From Vibrio orientalis CIP 102891 = ATCC 33934 (lineage in GTDB: Bacteria; Pseudomonadota; Gammaproteobacteria; Enterobacterales; Vibrionaceae): a stretch of 64,000 bases of DNA. This document shows, piece by piece, positions 7,703 to 16,314 of the stretch. The DNA is taken from positions 1,116,001 to 1,180,000 of the forward strand of contig NZ_ACZV01000004.1 of NCBI RefSeq assembly GCF_000176235.1. The letters run 5' to 3'. The translations under genes and the position numbers were made by a program. The notes beneath the pieces are model-generated. The model worked only from the letters and a program-made list of their open reading frames with translations, had not been told where the DNA came from and made no database searches. Each line of letters starts with the position of its first letter. Position 1 is the first letter of the stretch.

Positions 7703-9063
7703 GCGTGGCTCCAACAATGAAATGTCGCATAGCTTCCCCAAGGAGAAACTGTCTCGGTGGTTAAATTGGTAAAATTCTGGCAGGACTTTTTTACCACAAG
7801 GTCGCTATCGAGGAAGCAGTTAGGCTCACTGTTACCTCTTAGGCGCGCATAATTCACGGTCCACGGACCAATACCCTTCAGGTCTAGCCAATGTTCCAGT
7901 GGCGCATCCGCGTGCTCCATCATGTAACAGGCAAACCTCGCCAATGTTTCTTTTCGGCTCTGCGGCATTTTCAAGAATGACAGATCCGCTTGACTGATCT
8001 CCTGCGGAGTCGGAAAGTGCGTCACACCATTTGACTGAAGTGTCTGGGTAAGCAAGTTCAATTGGCCAATCGCCGCTTTAATCGAGACTTGCTGACCTAA
8101 GATTGCTCTTACACCTGCTTCCCATGGGCTCCACACTCCGGGAATACGAATTCCAGAACGCTTAATCAACTCAGGCTCAATAGAACTAAGATGAGACTCA
8201 ATTTGCAAAACGTCACTGTCTAAATCAAACATACGGCGAACTTGGTTAATCAGTTCACGTAGCTTGCTCATATCATCCAATTTGAATTCAACTCTCATGA
8301 CACCCGATTTTGGGTTAGAAATAGAAAACCACCCGCGGCAATCTTCAATTTGTATGTATCGTTGATAGGAATCCGATGTTACTCGCTCTAACCCCTCAAT
8401 CGCCCTTAATTGGTAGAAGTCGAGCATATGCTGCCAATCAAACGCTCCTCGAAACGCCAAGTCAACGTGATTCACGCGATTATCAAGGTTGGTCTCTTTA
8501 CGTATCTGACTCGGCGCAAGCTTTAGCGTCTGCTTGAATGCATCATTAAAGCGGCGAACACTGTTAAACCCACTCGCAAGGGCTATGTCCGTAACCGTCA
8601 GTTTCGTCGTATGCAGCAATTGCTTGGCAAACATCAACTGATAACAAATCGCGTACTGCTTAGGTGACATACCGATGTGCTGGTTAAAAAGTTTACGCAG
8701 GTAACGATCAGAAATACCCAGACGCTCAGATAGCTCAGTCAACGAGGAGTGAGTTAAATCGCCTTGCTCAATCAGCTTTACCGCTCTTTGAAACGTCGCC
8801 TCTACGCCTTTCCAAGCCCATGAGCTTGGCGCACTGTCTGGCCTACAGCGAAGACAAGGTCGGTACCCTGCCTGCAAGGCTTGTGCTTTATCAAGGAAAT
8901 ATTCGACATTCTCTTCCTTGGGTAAATTCGCCGGGCAGATAGGCCGACAGAAGATACCCGTGGTTTTCACCGCCACATAGAAGCGACCATCAAAACGTCT
9001 GTCTCGCGCCATCCGTGCGATATGGCAATCTTTTTGCGTTAATTTGTTTAAGCTGACTTCCAT
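7699..9063 (-). CDS. Ada-type regulator fused to AlkA 3-methyladenine DNA glycosylase
   Basis: 454 residues in three parts. Residues ~10-80 are the Ada N-terminal zinc domain with Cys39, Cys43, Cys70 and Cys73 (FCRPIC and CLRC); in Ada the first of these accepts methyl groups from phosphotriesters and switches on activation. Residues ~85-190 are an AraC-type double helix-turn-helix. Residues ~200-454 are AlkA: an N-terminal TBP-like fold, the HhH-GPD motif ([16 protein letters not shown]) and catalytic Asp421 in DSDLVVKK. It therefore senses methylation damage, activates genes and removes 3-methylpurines. The Ada C-terminal methyltransferase function is supplied by the coupled Ogt. The ATG at 9063 is preferred to a TTG at 9084. 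Confidence 0.9.
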   Translation of the reverse strand: MEVSLNKLTQKDCHIARMARDRRFDGRFYVAVKTTGIFCRPICPANLPKEENVEYFLDKAQALQAGYRPCLRCRPDSAPSSWAWKGVEATFQRAVKLIEQGDLTHSSLTELSERLGISDRYLRKLFNQHIGMSPKQYAICYQLMFAKQLLHTTKLTVTDIALASGFNSVRRFNDAFKQTLKLAPSQIRKETNLDNRVNHVDLAFRGAFDWQHMLDFYQLRAIEGLERVTSDSYQRYIQIEDCRGWFSISNPKSGVMRVEFKLDDMSKLRELINQVRRMFDLDSDVLQIESHLSSIEPELIKRSGIRIPGVWSPWEAGVRAILGQQVSIKAAIGQLNLLTQTLQSNGVTHFPTPQEISQADLSFLKMPQSRKETLARFACYMMEHADAPLEHWLDLKGIGPWTVNYARLRGNSEPNCFLDSDLVVKKSCQNFTNLTTETVSPWGSYATFHCWSHA

Positions 9064-9214
9064 GATCTTTCTACTATTGTTCAAACGGTTAGATAAAGTT
9101 TAAAACTTCATCTACTAAATACTAGCCATTTTCGGAACTCAAGACCATTTGCGAACCAATATTCTTCTTCTAGGATTAGAATTGCAGACAAAATAAATAA
9201 GAAGGAAGTTGGCT

Positions 9215-9418
9215 ATGAACCTGCACTCTTGCACTGTTGTGCTTAAAGATAATCTCACCATGACGTGTGATGATGTTGAACAAACACTCGGTATAATTGA
9301 CCAGCACGGCCCTACCAACATTGACCGTATCTTGATTGATGCTTCAGATGGTCAATCCATACGTTCCTACCACGAAATGAGCATTGAGGAATCAATAGAA
9401 AGCTTGATGAGTTTATAG
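9215..9418 (+). CDS. Small hypothetical protein (67 aa)
   Basis: The ATG at 9215 is preceded by a good GAAGGAAG site (9201-9208) and the ORF is closed by a strong terminator 15 bases past its stop, so it is probably expressed. The product is acidic, with no transmembrane segment and no motif I recognise; the second half is rich in Ser, Ile and Glu. It is transcribed divergently from the Ada-AlkA gene. Confidence 0.6.
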   Translation: MNLHSCTVVLKDNLTMTCDDVEQTLGIIDQHGPTNIDRILIDASDGQSIRSYHEMSIEESIESLMSL

Positions 9419-9433
9419 ACTAAAACATATTGT

Positions 9434-9463
9434 AAAAAAGCCTCGATATTTCGAGGCTTTTTT
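9434..9463. terminator. Bidirectional terminator between the 67-aa gene and hdfR
   Basis: AAAAAAGCCTCGA / TCGAGGCTTTTTT, a symmetric stem with A and T runs on both sides; it serves both converging genes. Confidence 0.92.
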
Positions 9464-9475
9464 ATGCGTCATCGG

Positions 9476-10372
9476 TTATTCATCATCAACAGGCAGATCG
9501 GCCATCTGTTGTAGACTATAAGCCGTCACTGGATCGATGGTCTTCACTAATTCTTCGACCTGCTTAATCGCTTCAACCGAAGTGCTCGCCTTACGGTAGC
9601 TGAGGTAGATTGGGCGATACCAATCTTCAACCCCTTGCACTTTATGCAGTTGTCCACTCGCCAAGAACGGTTCAACTAAGGAGGCAGGTAAGTAAGCACT
9701 TCCCCCCTTTTCAAGGATGAAGTCTAGAGCGATACGTGCTGTCGATGTGCGTAGATAAGGCGCTGGAATCTTAGGGTGTCGCTCAGCATGCTCAGAGGCA
9801 AACTTAGTACCCCAATCAACATAGACGTACTTATCTTCGAATACAGTTTCTAACGCTTCTTCTCGCGTCGAAACCAAGATCAACACTACGTCTGCGACTT
9901 TTTTGCAGTTAAGCTCATCCGCTTTAATCTGGTCAAACGCAAACGCCATATCGAGCGTACGTTCTTGCAATTGGCGATTAAGCACTTCACGACCCATGAT
10001 CTCGGCCATGAAACCATAACCTTCAAACTGGTCAGTCACGAGACTTAGACAGTTTTGTAAGTAGGCATCCCAGACGCTCGGAGTACCACCTAAGGTGAGT
10101 TGTAATGCTTTACCACTTTCTAGAGAGAGCTCTAACTTCGCTTGCTGCAAAGTGCTCACCATAACTTCGGCGTAGCCAATAAGCCGTTCACCCGATGAAG
10201 TCAATTTGATGTTGTTACGGTCACGAATAAACAGCTGAGTATCAAAGTAGCTTTCTAGCTGTTTGATGCGAGCACTCACCGCTGCTTGGGTGATGTATAG
10301 GTTTTCTGCAGCTTTACCAAAATGTCTGACTTGAGCCAGTTCTAAAAACGTTCTGAAGACTTTTACGTCCAT
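9476..10372 (-). CDS. hdfR: LysR-family regulator HdfR
   Basis: 298 residues. The N-terminal winged helix-turn-helix (residues ~1-60, with FGKAAENLYITQAAVSARIKQLE) is typical of LysR regulators; an effector-binding domain follows, and the end is acidic (VDDE). In E. coli HdfR represses flhDC and is itself under H-NS control. Identification rests on the overall sequence and on the divergent neighbour maoP, which has the same arrangement in E. coli. A flagellar target is inferred, and Vibrio lacks flhDC, so the target here may differ. Confidence 0.82.
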   Translation of the reverse strand: MDVKVFRTFLELAQVRHFGKAAENLYITQAAVSARIKQLESYFDTQLFIRDRNNIKLTSSGERLIGYAEVMVSTLQQAKLELSLESGKALQLTLGGTPSVWDAYLQNCLSLVTDQFEGYGFMAEIMGREVLNRQLQERTLDMAFAFDQIKADELNCKKVADVVLILVSTREEALETVFEDKYVYVDWGTKFASEHAERHPKIPAPYLRTSTARIALDFILEKGGSAYLPASLVEPFLASGQLHKVQGVEDWYRPIYLSYRKASTSVEAIKQVEELVKTIDPVTAYSLQQMADLPVDDE

Positions 10373-10568
10373 TGGGTTACCTCTACCGACGATCTTGTAA
10401 GGTTAGCAAGTACGGTGAAATTTTTTAATCTTTCAATCACTAAAGTGTTATCTAAATTTAATAAAACTATTCAATAGTTAAGATAAAAAGGTTTTGTTTT
10501 TCTTTTATGAATTTTCCGCCTACTTTTCGCTCTAGTTCCCCATGTAGGTATTTATAGAGGCTACCACA
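10373..10568. promoter_or_regulatory. hdfR-maoP divergent promoter region
   Basis: 196 bp, very AT-rich in the middle (10420-10510). In E. coli the region upstream of maoP carries the maoS site on which MaoP acts to organise the Ori macrodomain. I cannot point to a maoS copy here, because I do not recall the motif well enough to match it. Confidence 0.4.
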
Positions 10569-10931
10569 ATGTCAGACACTCAATTTCGTCATGGCAAAAA
10601 ACGTTTTTACGACAACACTAAATTCCCACGAGGCTTTGCCAAGTCGGGTGATTTTACGCTTGTAGAGGAAGAAATCCTAACCCTTTATGGTGACACCATG
10701 CTTGGTTTGGAGTCTGGTGAATTACAACCAGAGAACGCCGAAGAGAAACACTTCGTTAAAGTACTGGTTCATCCAGGCAAAGCGAAGTCAAAACTAGAAC
10801 GCGTCTGGCTAAAGTATGTTCAACTAGCTCGTGGTCGCAAGCGTTTCCACACACTAAATGGTCGCACTAAGCCTGATGCTAGCAGCATCGAAGACTATGC
10901 AGATGATGTGAGCTTGGTAGAAGAAGACTAA
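10569..10931 (+). CDS. maoP: Macrodomain Ori protein MaoP (DUF413)
   Basis: 120 residues, the normal size of the DUF413/YifE family. The conserved N-terminus (FRHGKKRFYDNTKFPRGFAKSGDFT) and the block FVKVLVHPGKAKSKLERVWLKYVQLARG identify it. In E. coli MaoP, with the maoS site, confines the origin region into a macrodomain; MaoP co-evolved with Dam methylase. It is divergent from hdfR exactly as in enterobacteria. The acidic C-terminus is variable. The gene is monocistronic, with a 12-bp stem behind it. Confidence 0.88.
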   Translation: MSDTQFRHGKKRFYDNTKFPRGFAKSGDFTLVEEEILTLYGDTMLGLESGELQPENAEEKHFVKVLVHPGKAKSKLERVWLKYVQLARGRKRFHTLNGRTKPDASSIEDYADDVSLVEED

Positions 10932-10936
10932 CACCT

Positions 10937-10978
10937 AAGCTCCTGATACTGGCGAAGCTTTTATCAGGAGCTTGTTCT
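10937..10978 (+). terminator. Terminator of maoP
   Basis: Perfect 12-bp arms (AAGCTCCTGATA / TATCAGGAGCTT) with a 13-base loop, followed by a T-rich stretch (GTTCTTC). Confidence 0.8.
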
Positions 10979-11178
10979 TCTTGGTAACTTTTGAAGTCAC
11001 TCGAAACAGTAGACTAACCATTCCACTGCCCGACAAAAATGTTTAGAGGCGTCTTTTACTCTTACAATCCCCACACTCATTACTTGGATTAAATTTCATC
11101 CACACAGCTAGATTTACTATGCAAATAACTTAACAGTTCTCATTTGCATATTTTATCAGTCTAATTTAAGGATGAATA

Positions 11179-12354
11179 ATGAAAGTCAAAGTCATCACAC
11201 CACTCCTTGCAGCAAGTGCTCTTGCCGCGCTTAGCTCATTTAATGTTGCGGCTCATGGCTGGGTTGAATACCCAAATGCTCGTCAAAACATTTGTTACGA
11301 AGATGGTGGTTTTTGGACCAATGAGATCCCAAACCTAGCGTGTCAGGCTTCGTACGACATGTCTGGTGCTTACCCGTTTGTGCAACGTAGTGAAACCGCA
11401 GCCAATGTCCCTAACTATCGTGATATGGCGCATGTGAAAGCGATTGTCCCTGATGGGCAGCTGTGTTCGGCGGGTGATGCAGCGAAGAAAGGACTAAGCA
11501 TTGCCTCACCCCACTGGCAGCGCACAGACATTGCCCTAGATGAAAACAACCAGATTGATTTCGTCTTCTTTGGCAAAGCCCCTCATAACCCATCTTACTG
11601 GGAGTTCTATTTAACCAAACCGAACCACGACTTTTCAAAACCACTCAAGTGGGATGATCTGGAGTTGATTGATACCGCGGGTGACATCTACGTAGATGCC
11701 GAAAAACGTTACCGCATGAAAGTCACCTTCCCTGCCGATCGTTCAGGTGATGCTATTCTCTACACTCGCTGGCAACGTATCGATGTAGCAGGTGAAGGTT
11801 TTTACAACTGTAGCGACATCACTTTTGCCTCATCAGGCACTACGCCACCGACTGGCCCCGGAGAACCGACAGAGCCAGGCAACAACCTCGCATCTCTTGG
11901 GTACTTTATTCCACAAGGTTTCGGCCCAGTCGAAGCCGGGGATACCATCCGTTTTCGCACATTTGACGCAAGTGGTAGCGAGATTGTTGACCTAACTCTG
12001 CCTATTTCAGCCACTAATACTCAAACTTGGCCAGCAGAAATGGCCGACCAGTTTAACGCTCAACAAACTGGCGATTGGTATGTAGGGATTTGGCATCAAG
12101 AAATGAATCACTATATGTTTGATAGCAACAACATCGCTTCCAACCAAGTGTTCGCTCCAGACAACTCATTTAGCTACGCTCTGTCTCTGATTAAAGGAGA
12201 GACACCACCCGTCGACCCAGTCAACCTATGGGATCCAAACGCAATCTATAATGCTGGTGACGTCGTCACCCACAATGGCAAAGAGTGGACTGCACAATGG
12301 TGGACAACAGGCGACGAGCCTGGCACGACCGGGGAGTGGGGAGTTTGGCGTTAA
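11179..12354 (+). CDS. Secreted AA10 lytic polysaccharide monooxygenase with chitin-binding domain
   Basis: 391 residues. A Sec signal peptide ends at AA|H, leaving His26 as the mature N-terminus; with His112 (SPHW) it forms the copper histidine brace that cleaves crystalline chitin or cellulose oxidatively, and Phe208 (EGFYNC) is the likely axial residue. The AA10 domain covers ~26-216. A Pro/Gly/Thr linker (219-236) leads to a second beta-domain (~237-340), and a CBM5/12 chitin-binding module (349-391, WDPNAIYNAGDVV then WWTTGDEPG) ends the protein. Chitin is the likely substrate given the module. The gene is monocistronic, with AAGG at 11168-11171 and a terminator behind. Confidence 0.93.
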   Translation: MKVKVITPLLAASALAALSSFNVAAHGWVEYPNARQNICYEDGGFWTNEIPNLACQASYDMSGAYPFVQRSETAANVPNYRDMAHVKAIVPDGQLCSAGDAAKKGLSIASPHWQRTDIALDENNQIDFVFFGKAPHNPSYWEFYLTKPNHDFSKPLKWDDLELIDTAGDIYVDAEKRYRMKVTFPADRSGDAILYTRWQRIDVAGEGFYNCSDITFASSGTTPPTGPGEPTEPGNNLASLGYFIPQGFGPVEAGDTIRFRTFDASGSEIVDLTLPISATNTQTWPAEMADQFNAQQTGDWYVGIWHQEMNHYMFDSNNIASNQVFAPDNSFSYALSLIKGETPPVDPVNLWDPNAIYNAGDVVTHNGKEWTAQWWTTGDEPGTTGEWGVWR

Positions 12355-12378
12355 TGAGCTGATTATCCTACAAATAAA

Positions 12379-12405
12379 AAGCCCGCTAAAATTAGCGGGC
12401 TTATA
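12379..12405. terminator. Bidirectional terminator after the LPMO gene
   Basis: AAGCCCGCTAA and TTAGCGGGCTT are perfect 11-bp arms with a very short loop. A-rich sequence precedes and T-rich sequence follows, serving the LPMO gene and the converging gene at 12406. Confidence 0.88.
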
Positions 12406-12657
12406 TTATTTTGCCAGTAAGGCGACTTTTTTAAGGAAGCTGTCGCGTAGATGCTCTTGGTCGTACTCCAGATGGTACGTATTGTGAAAACCTACTTTGA
12501 GTTCAACACCATTGCCACGCATATAAACGTTATAGCCATCGTAATCGGAGAACGCTTCAACGCCTTCATACATCTTGCCATGTTCGGTGGGTGAACCATT
12601 CGCCATGACCGTTTCATACGCCTGCAAGATTTTTCCCGGGTCGAGTTCGTTTTTCAT
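12406..12657 (-). CDS. Small conserved protein, probably DUF3081
   Basis: 83 residues starting at an ATG with an excellent AAGGAGGGGG site. The block YEGVEAFSDYDGYNVYMRGNGVELKVGFHNTYHLEYD fits the DUF3081 family of small gamma-proteobacterial proteins as I remember it; no function is known. There is no signal peptide or membrane segment. It lies 91 bases behind the halogenase-like gene on the same strand and may be a separate transcription unit. Confidence 0.7.
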   Translation of the reverse strand: MKNELDPGKILQAYETVMANGSPTEHGKMYEGVEAFSDYDGYNVYMRGNGVELKVGFHNTYHLEYDQEHLRDSFLKKVALLAK

Positions 12658-12748
12658 ATCACCCCCTCCTTACTCTAATGTTTAAAGTATGAGCAATGAG
12701 TGAGAATTTCGCTATCTCAACCCTTGAGATAAATCAAACCTGGCTCAG

Positions 12749-13987
12749 TTATTCGGCTCGAACGACTTCGGCTAAGGTTTGCAAGCGCTGCAGGCTATTT
12801 TTTACGTAAGGGTTATCGGTATCCCAAGCGTATCCAGCAAGGATCGAGCTGATCATCTGCTTAATTCTCGGGTTGGGCTTCTGATAGAAAATCACATCTT
12901 GCAATGTACCGTTATACCAGCCTTCAACGTAGGTTCTAAACGTATTGACGCCGACCATTAGCGGTTCAGCGTAATCTTGCTGCCAATCGACTTTTTCACC
13001 ATTTAGCTGTCGAATCACGCACTCTGCCGCATACTGAGCTGACTTCATTGCAATGGTCACGCCCGAAGAAAACACAGGATCAAGAAACTCGCCCGCATTA
13101 CCAAGCAGTGCGTAATGCTGTGTTGCAAGGTGTTTTACATTAGCAGAATAGCCACCAAGTTCACCGGCAGGGTTTGGATACTCAGCATTAGCAAGTAACG
13201 CAGCTAAACCAGATTCTTCGCTGGCAAGTTGTTTGATCGCCGCAATCTTATCGTCTGGGTAATTGTCAAAGAACGCCGGTTCGCCAACAATTCCGAATGA
13301 ACAAATACCATTCGAGAAAGGGATCAACCAATACCAGACGTCATGGTTATCAGGGTGGACCGAGATAAGGATCTTGTTGCGATCATATTCGGTATCTGTC
13401 ACATCAATATTATCGACGATGTGAGTGAAGATCGCTTTACGCGGCGGCAAGCATGAAGGTTCTTCAAGATCGAGCATACGTGGTAACACACGGCCGAAAC
13501 CGCTGGCATCTAACACGTAATCCGCTTCAATTTGATAGGGGTTGCCGTTTTGATCATTCACTGTCAGTAGTGAACGTTCACCGACAAACTCCATCTCTAA
13601 CAGCTCATGTTGATAGCGAATTTCAACACCTTGGTCTGACGCGCTATCTGCCAACACTTTATCAAACGTGCCGCGTTGGACTTGGAAAGTCGTCCCCGGC
13701 CCCGGCGTAAACTTGTCAGTGAAGTTAAACTGGGTGTATATCCCGTCACGCCTAAATGCCGCGCCATCTTTGTATTGAAAGCCGGCCTCATTAACAGCAT
13801 CTAACATACCGGCTTGCTCAACGACTTCCATACAAGCGGGCAGTAGACTTTCGCCTATTGAGAAACGGGGAAACTGCGCTTTTTCAATCACAGTGACTTT
13901 AATATTTTGCGCGTGAAGTAACGCAGAAACGGTAGAGCCTGACGGCCCTGCTCCAACAACTAAAACTTGAGTATTTTCTTTATGCAT
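12749..13987 (-). CDS. FAD-dependent halogenase-like monooxygenase of the aryl polyene cluster
   Basis: 412 residues. The FAD-binding Rossmann motif is GAGPSG (residues 12-17), followed by IGESLLP (44-50) as in flavin-dependent halogenases. Two halogenase signatures are intact: WxWxIP as WYWLIP (218-223) and the FxxPxxSxG pattern at 301-309 (FLDPVFSSG). Lys73 in YKDGAAF is placed like the lysine that carries the haloamine intermediate. These enzymes use FADH2, O2 and halide to chlorinate or brominate aromatic rings, so the aryl head group is a plausible target. A hydroxylase role cannot be excluded. It is the third gene of the leftward unit, 36 bases behind the methyltransferase. Confidence 0.8.
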   Translation of the reverse strand: MHKENTQVLVVGAGPSGSTVSALLHAQNIKVTVIEKAQFPRFSIGESLLPACMEVVEQAGMLDAVNEAGFQYKDGAAFRRDGIYTQFNFTDKFTPGPGTTFQVQRGTFDKVLADSASDQGVEIRYQHELLEMEFVGERSLLTVNDQNGNPYQIEADYVLDASGFGRVLPRMLDLEEPSCLPPRKAIFTHIVDNIDVTDTEYDRNKILISVHPDNHDVWYWLIPFSNGICSFGIVGEPAFFDNYPDDKIAAIKQLASEESGLAALLANAEYPNPAGELGGYSANVKHLATQHYALLGNAGEFLDPVFSSGVTIAMKSAQYAAECVIRQLNGEKVDWQQDYAEPLMVGVNTFRTYVEGWYNGTLQDVIFYQKPNPRIKQMISSILAGYAWDTDNPYVKNSLQRLQTLAEVVRAE

Positions 13988-14023
13988 AACAACTAATCAT
14001 ATTGCTCACGGTCATTCGACCGC

Positions 14024-15091
14024 TTACTGGGCTTTTAATTTTAATAGTGTGTGGCCTAGACCGATGTTATCGGTTCTCTCTTCAACCATTAAGCCAGCAG
14101 CTTCTATGATCTCAAGAAAATCATCACTGCGATAGAAACGGCTATTACCATTCGCTAGACAAGTGAAATAGAGTGACGTTGCGTTAAGGCTGTACGATGC
14201 AGCGTCATACTTTTGTGCATCCCAAAACAGCTCAAGAATATAAACAGAGTCACCGCTTCGCAGCTGATTTTTGACCCGTTTCAAAATGCTTAAGATTTCC
14301 ATCGGTGAAAAACAGTCTAGGAACTGACTCATCCACCATACATCAGCATGTTCAGGAAGAGTTTGTTGCTTATCAAGCATGTTGGCTGGAAACGGCGTTA
14401 CGCGCTCTGTGAAGCCATTTTTTTCTGCATTGGCCATCGCCATTTCAAGTTGCTGTGGCAAATCAACAATGGTAATCGAAACATCGGCGTCATGGTTGCA
14501 GCACTGCATGGCCCACTTGCCCGTGTTACCACCGATATCAACTAGGGTTTTGGGCTTCGCTTTGAACACTTCTTCCAGCAAAATGGGGAATGAACGGTCA
14601 GAATAGAAGTGATCAAACTTAAACCAGCTCTGTTTAGCTTGTTCAGGTAGTTGAGAAAGCCCTTGATAGATGGTTTCCCACTCGCCAAGTTCTTTAAGGC
14701 CTGCAGGCTTACCTTCAACAATAGATTCGGTTAAATGCATCATCGCTGCGTAACAAACATCAGCGGTAAAATCCATATTCGCATTAGTCATGCCATCATG
14801 AAGAATGAAATAGCCTAAATTGGCTAAAGAATAGTTAGGCTTTTCCCACAAAACGATATCCGCGCTGATCGCCATATCCAAAAGCACTTTCACGCCATAT
14901 TCCGAGATGCCCGTTTGCTGCGCGATTGTTTCAGCAGGTAAACCTTGGCTACCTGCGCTATCGAGTACCTTCAAGACACCAATATCACGTAACGTCCTTG
15001 CGGTATGAAATGTGATGGGTGCAAATGAAAGCTTCTGAGCTTCTGTCTTTGCCTGTAATGCGTTAAATCGATCTTTATTTTTATCTAGCAC
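14024..15091 (-). CDS. SAM-dependent (O-)methyltransferase of the aryl polyene cluster
   Basis: 355 residues with an N-terminal winged-helix dimerisation region (~20-105), then a class I methyltransferase fold. The SAM-binding motif I is LVDIGGNTGKWA, with the acidic end of strand 2 in ITIVDLPQQLE. Layout is that of the small-molecule methyltransferase group (Methyltransf_2/acetylserotonin type). By position in the cluster it should methylate the aryl head group; aryl polyenes commonly carry methyl groups on the ring. It sits 30 bases behind the lipoprotein gene and ahead of the halogenase-like gene. Methyl acceptor atom (O or C) is not determined by the sequence. Confidence 0.82.
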   Translation of the reverse strand: MLDKNKDRFNALQAKTEAQKLSFAPITFHTARTLRDIGVLKVLDSAGSQGLPAETIAQQTGISEYGVKVLLDMAISADIVLWEKPNYSLANLGYFILHDGMTNANMDFTADVCYAAMMHLTESIVEGKPAGLKELGEWETIYQGLSQLPEQAKQSWFKFDHFYSDRSFPILLEEVFKAKPKTLVDIGGNTGKWAMQCCNHDADVSITIVDLPQQLEMAMANAEKNGFTERVTPFPANMLDKQQTLPEHADVWWMSQFLDCFSPMEILSILKRVKNQLRSGDSVYILELFWDAQKYDAASYSLNATSLYFTCLANGNSRFYRSDDFLEIIEAAGLMVEERTDNIGLGHTLLKLKAQ

Positions 15092-15121
15092 GAAAAACCT
15101 AACTATTTATCTTCAATTTGG

Positions 15122-15514
15122 TTACTGTTCCGCCGCAACCAGCGACAGTTGACGTTTAATATCTACATTCAGGTTATTCACCCAACGATTGTAGTTACGA
15201 TGGATTTTGCCATCTTCTGCTTTTAAATTATCTGAGTTGAGATAAAGAATGGAGTAAAACTTAGAGTTAAATGGGATTTTTACTTCTGCATAATGCGAGC
15301 GAACATGAAGTTTTGCATTAAGTTCACCTGAATTAACCTCTTCAACAATCCAACCGCGATTCGTTGCTGCTTGCATAATCGCCATCTTAACTTGTTTACT
15401 TTGAAGATTATATCCAACTGGAGTATCCTCAACATTCATTACTGGCTGAACACGCCCACAACCGACAAGTAATAATGCAAGCAATAGTGAGCTGAGTAAC
15501 TTAAGTGGTGACAT
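15122..15514 (-). CDS. Small lipoprotein at the head of the leftward aryl polyene unit
   Basis: 130 residues. It has a signal peptide with lipobox LLVGC (Cys ~19), so it is lipid-anchored. The remainder, with conserved-looking GYNLQSKQVKMAI and NRGWIVEEVNSGELNAKL, is an alpha/beta domain seen in other small envelope proteins of APE clusters; no catalytic residues are apparent. It is the first gene leftward from the divergent promoter, followed by the methyltransferase and halogenase-like genes. Confidence 0.72.
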   Translation of the reverse strand: MSPLKLLSSLLLALLLVGCGRVQPVMNVEDTPVGYNLQSKQVKMAIMQAATNRGWIVEEVNSGELNAKLHVRSHYAEVKIPFNSKFYSILYLNSDNLKAEDGKIHRNYNRWVNNLNVDIKRQLSLVAAEQ

Positions 15515-15585
15515 ATTAATAATTCCTTATTAGGTTTGTTAGTCAGTAATAGTATTTCGCTGTAAACACAACAATTCAATCTCTT
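15515..15585. promoter_or_regulatory. Divergent promoter region of the aryl polyene cluster
   Basis: Only 71 AT-rich bases separate the leftward lipoprotein gene and the long rightward operon, so the promoters of both units must lie here or overlap the gene starts. No dedicated regulator gene is present in the cluster, so control probably comes from elsewhere. No -10/-35 pair is clear enough to assign. Confidence 0.5.
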
Positions 15586-16314
15586 ATGCCAATATCAGTT
15601 CAAAACATTTCATTTAATATCGATTCATGGCTCGCGCATTCTAACGGATTTTCGCAGTCTCAAGATTGGGACAATTGGGCAATTAGTTTACAGTGGCCTG
15701 AAGAAACCAAATTGATCACGTCCGCAATACCGCCAATGATGCGCCGCCGAATGAGTAATTTGTCCAAACTGGCAGTACAAACCGCCATTGAATTGCTCAG
15801 TGAGCATCAAGTTGATTACCTAGTATTTGCCAGTCGACACGGCGAATTACAGCGTAGTGCAGCACTGATCAAAGATATTATTCAAGGTGAAGAAGCATCA
15901 CCAATGGCCTTTGCTCAGTCTGTCCATAACACCGCTGCAGGCCTCGCGACGATTGCAACAAAGAAACCGATTCCACTAACGTCGATCTCAGCTGCCGAAA
16001 ATACCTTCCAAAGTGCAATACTTGAAGCTTGGTTGTACCTCAGCGACAACCCAGATCACAAAGTGCTGGTTATCGACTTCGATGAGCCGCTGCCAGAACC
16101 GTATACAACTTTTGAAACCCAAGACTACCGGGGTTACGGGCTCGGATTAGTGCTATCAAGCGGCCATCAGTTCGCCGTATCCTTTTCCGACAACACCGAG
16201 TACCACCAAGCGACGCTCCCACAAGGTTTAGAGTTTGTCCGCCAATATTTGTCAAATAAGCGGGACTGGATGATTGAATCACCTCGCCAATTGGGGAGTT
16301 GGACACGTTCATGA
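15586..16314 (+). CDS. apeC: Truncated ketosynthase, ApeC-type chain-length factor
   Basis: 242 residues, about the N-terminal half of a beta-ketoacyl synthase (Ketoacyl-synt_2 group). The thiolase-like core is recognisable (QSVHNTAAGLATIATKKP), but at the nucleophile position there is ISAAENT, with no catalytic Cys, and no His-His half follows. In the Xenorhabdus aryl polyene system a protein of this kind pairs with the ketosynthase ApeO as a chain-length factor. It is the first gene of the rightward operon; its stop overlaps the next start (ATGA). Confidence 0.82.
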   Translation: MPISVQNISFNIDSWLAHSNGFSQSQDWDNWAISLQWPEETKLITSAIPPMMRRRMSNLSKLAVQTAIELLSEHQVDYLVFASRHGELQRSAALIKDIIQGEEASPMAFAQSVHNTAAGLATIATKKPIPLTSISAAENTFQSAILEAWLYLSDNPDHKVLVIDFDEPLPEPYTTFETQDYRGYGLGLVLSSGHQFAVSFSDNTEYHQATLPQGLEFVRQYLSNKRDWMIESPRQLGSWTRS

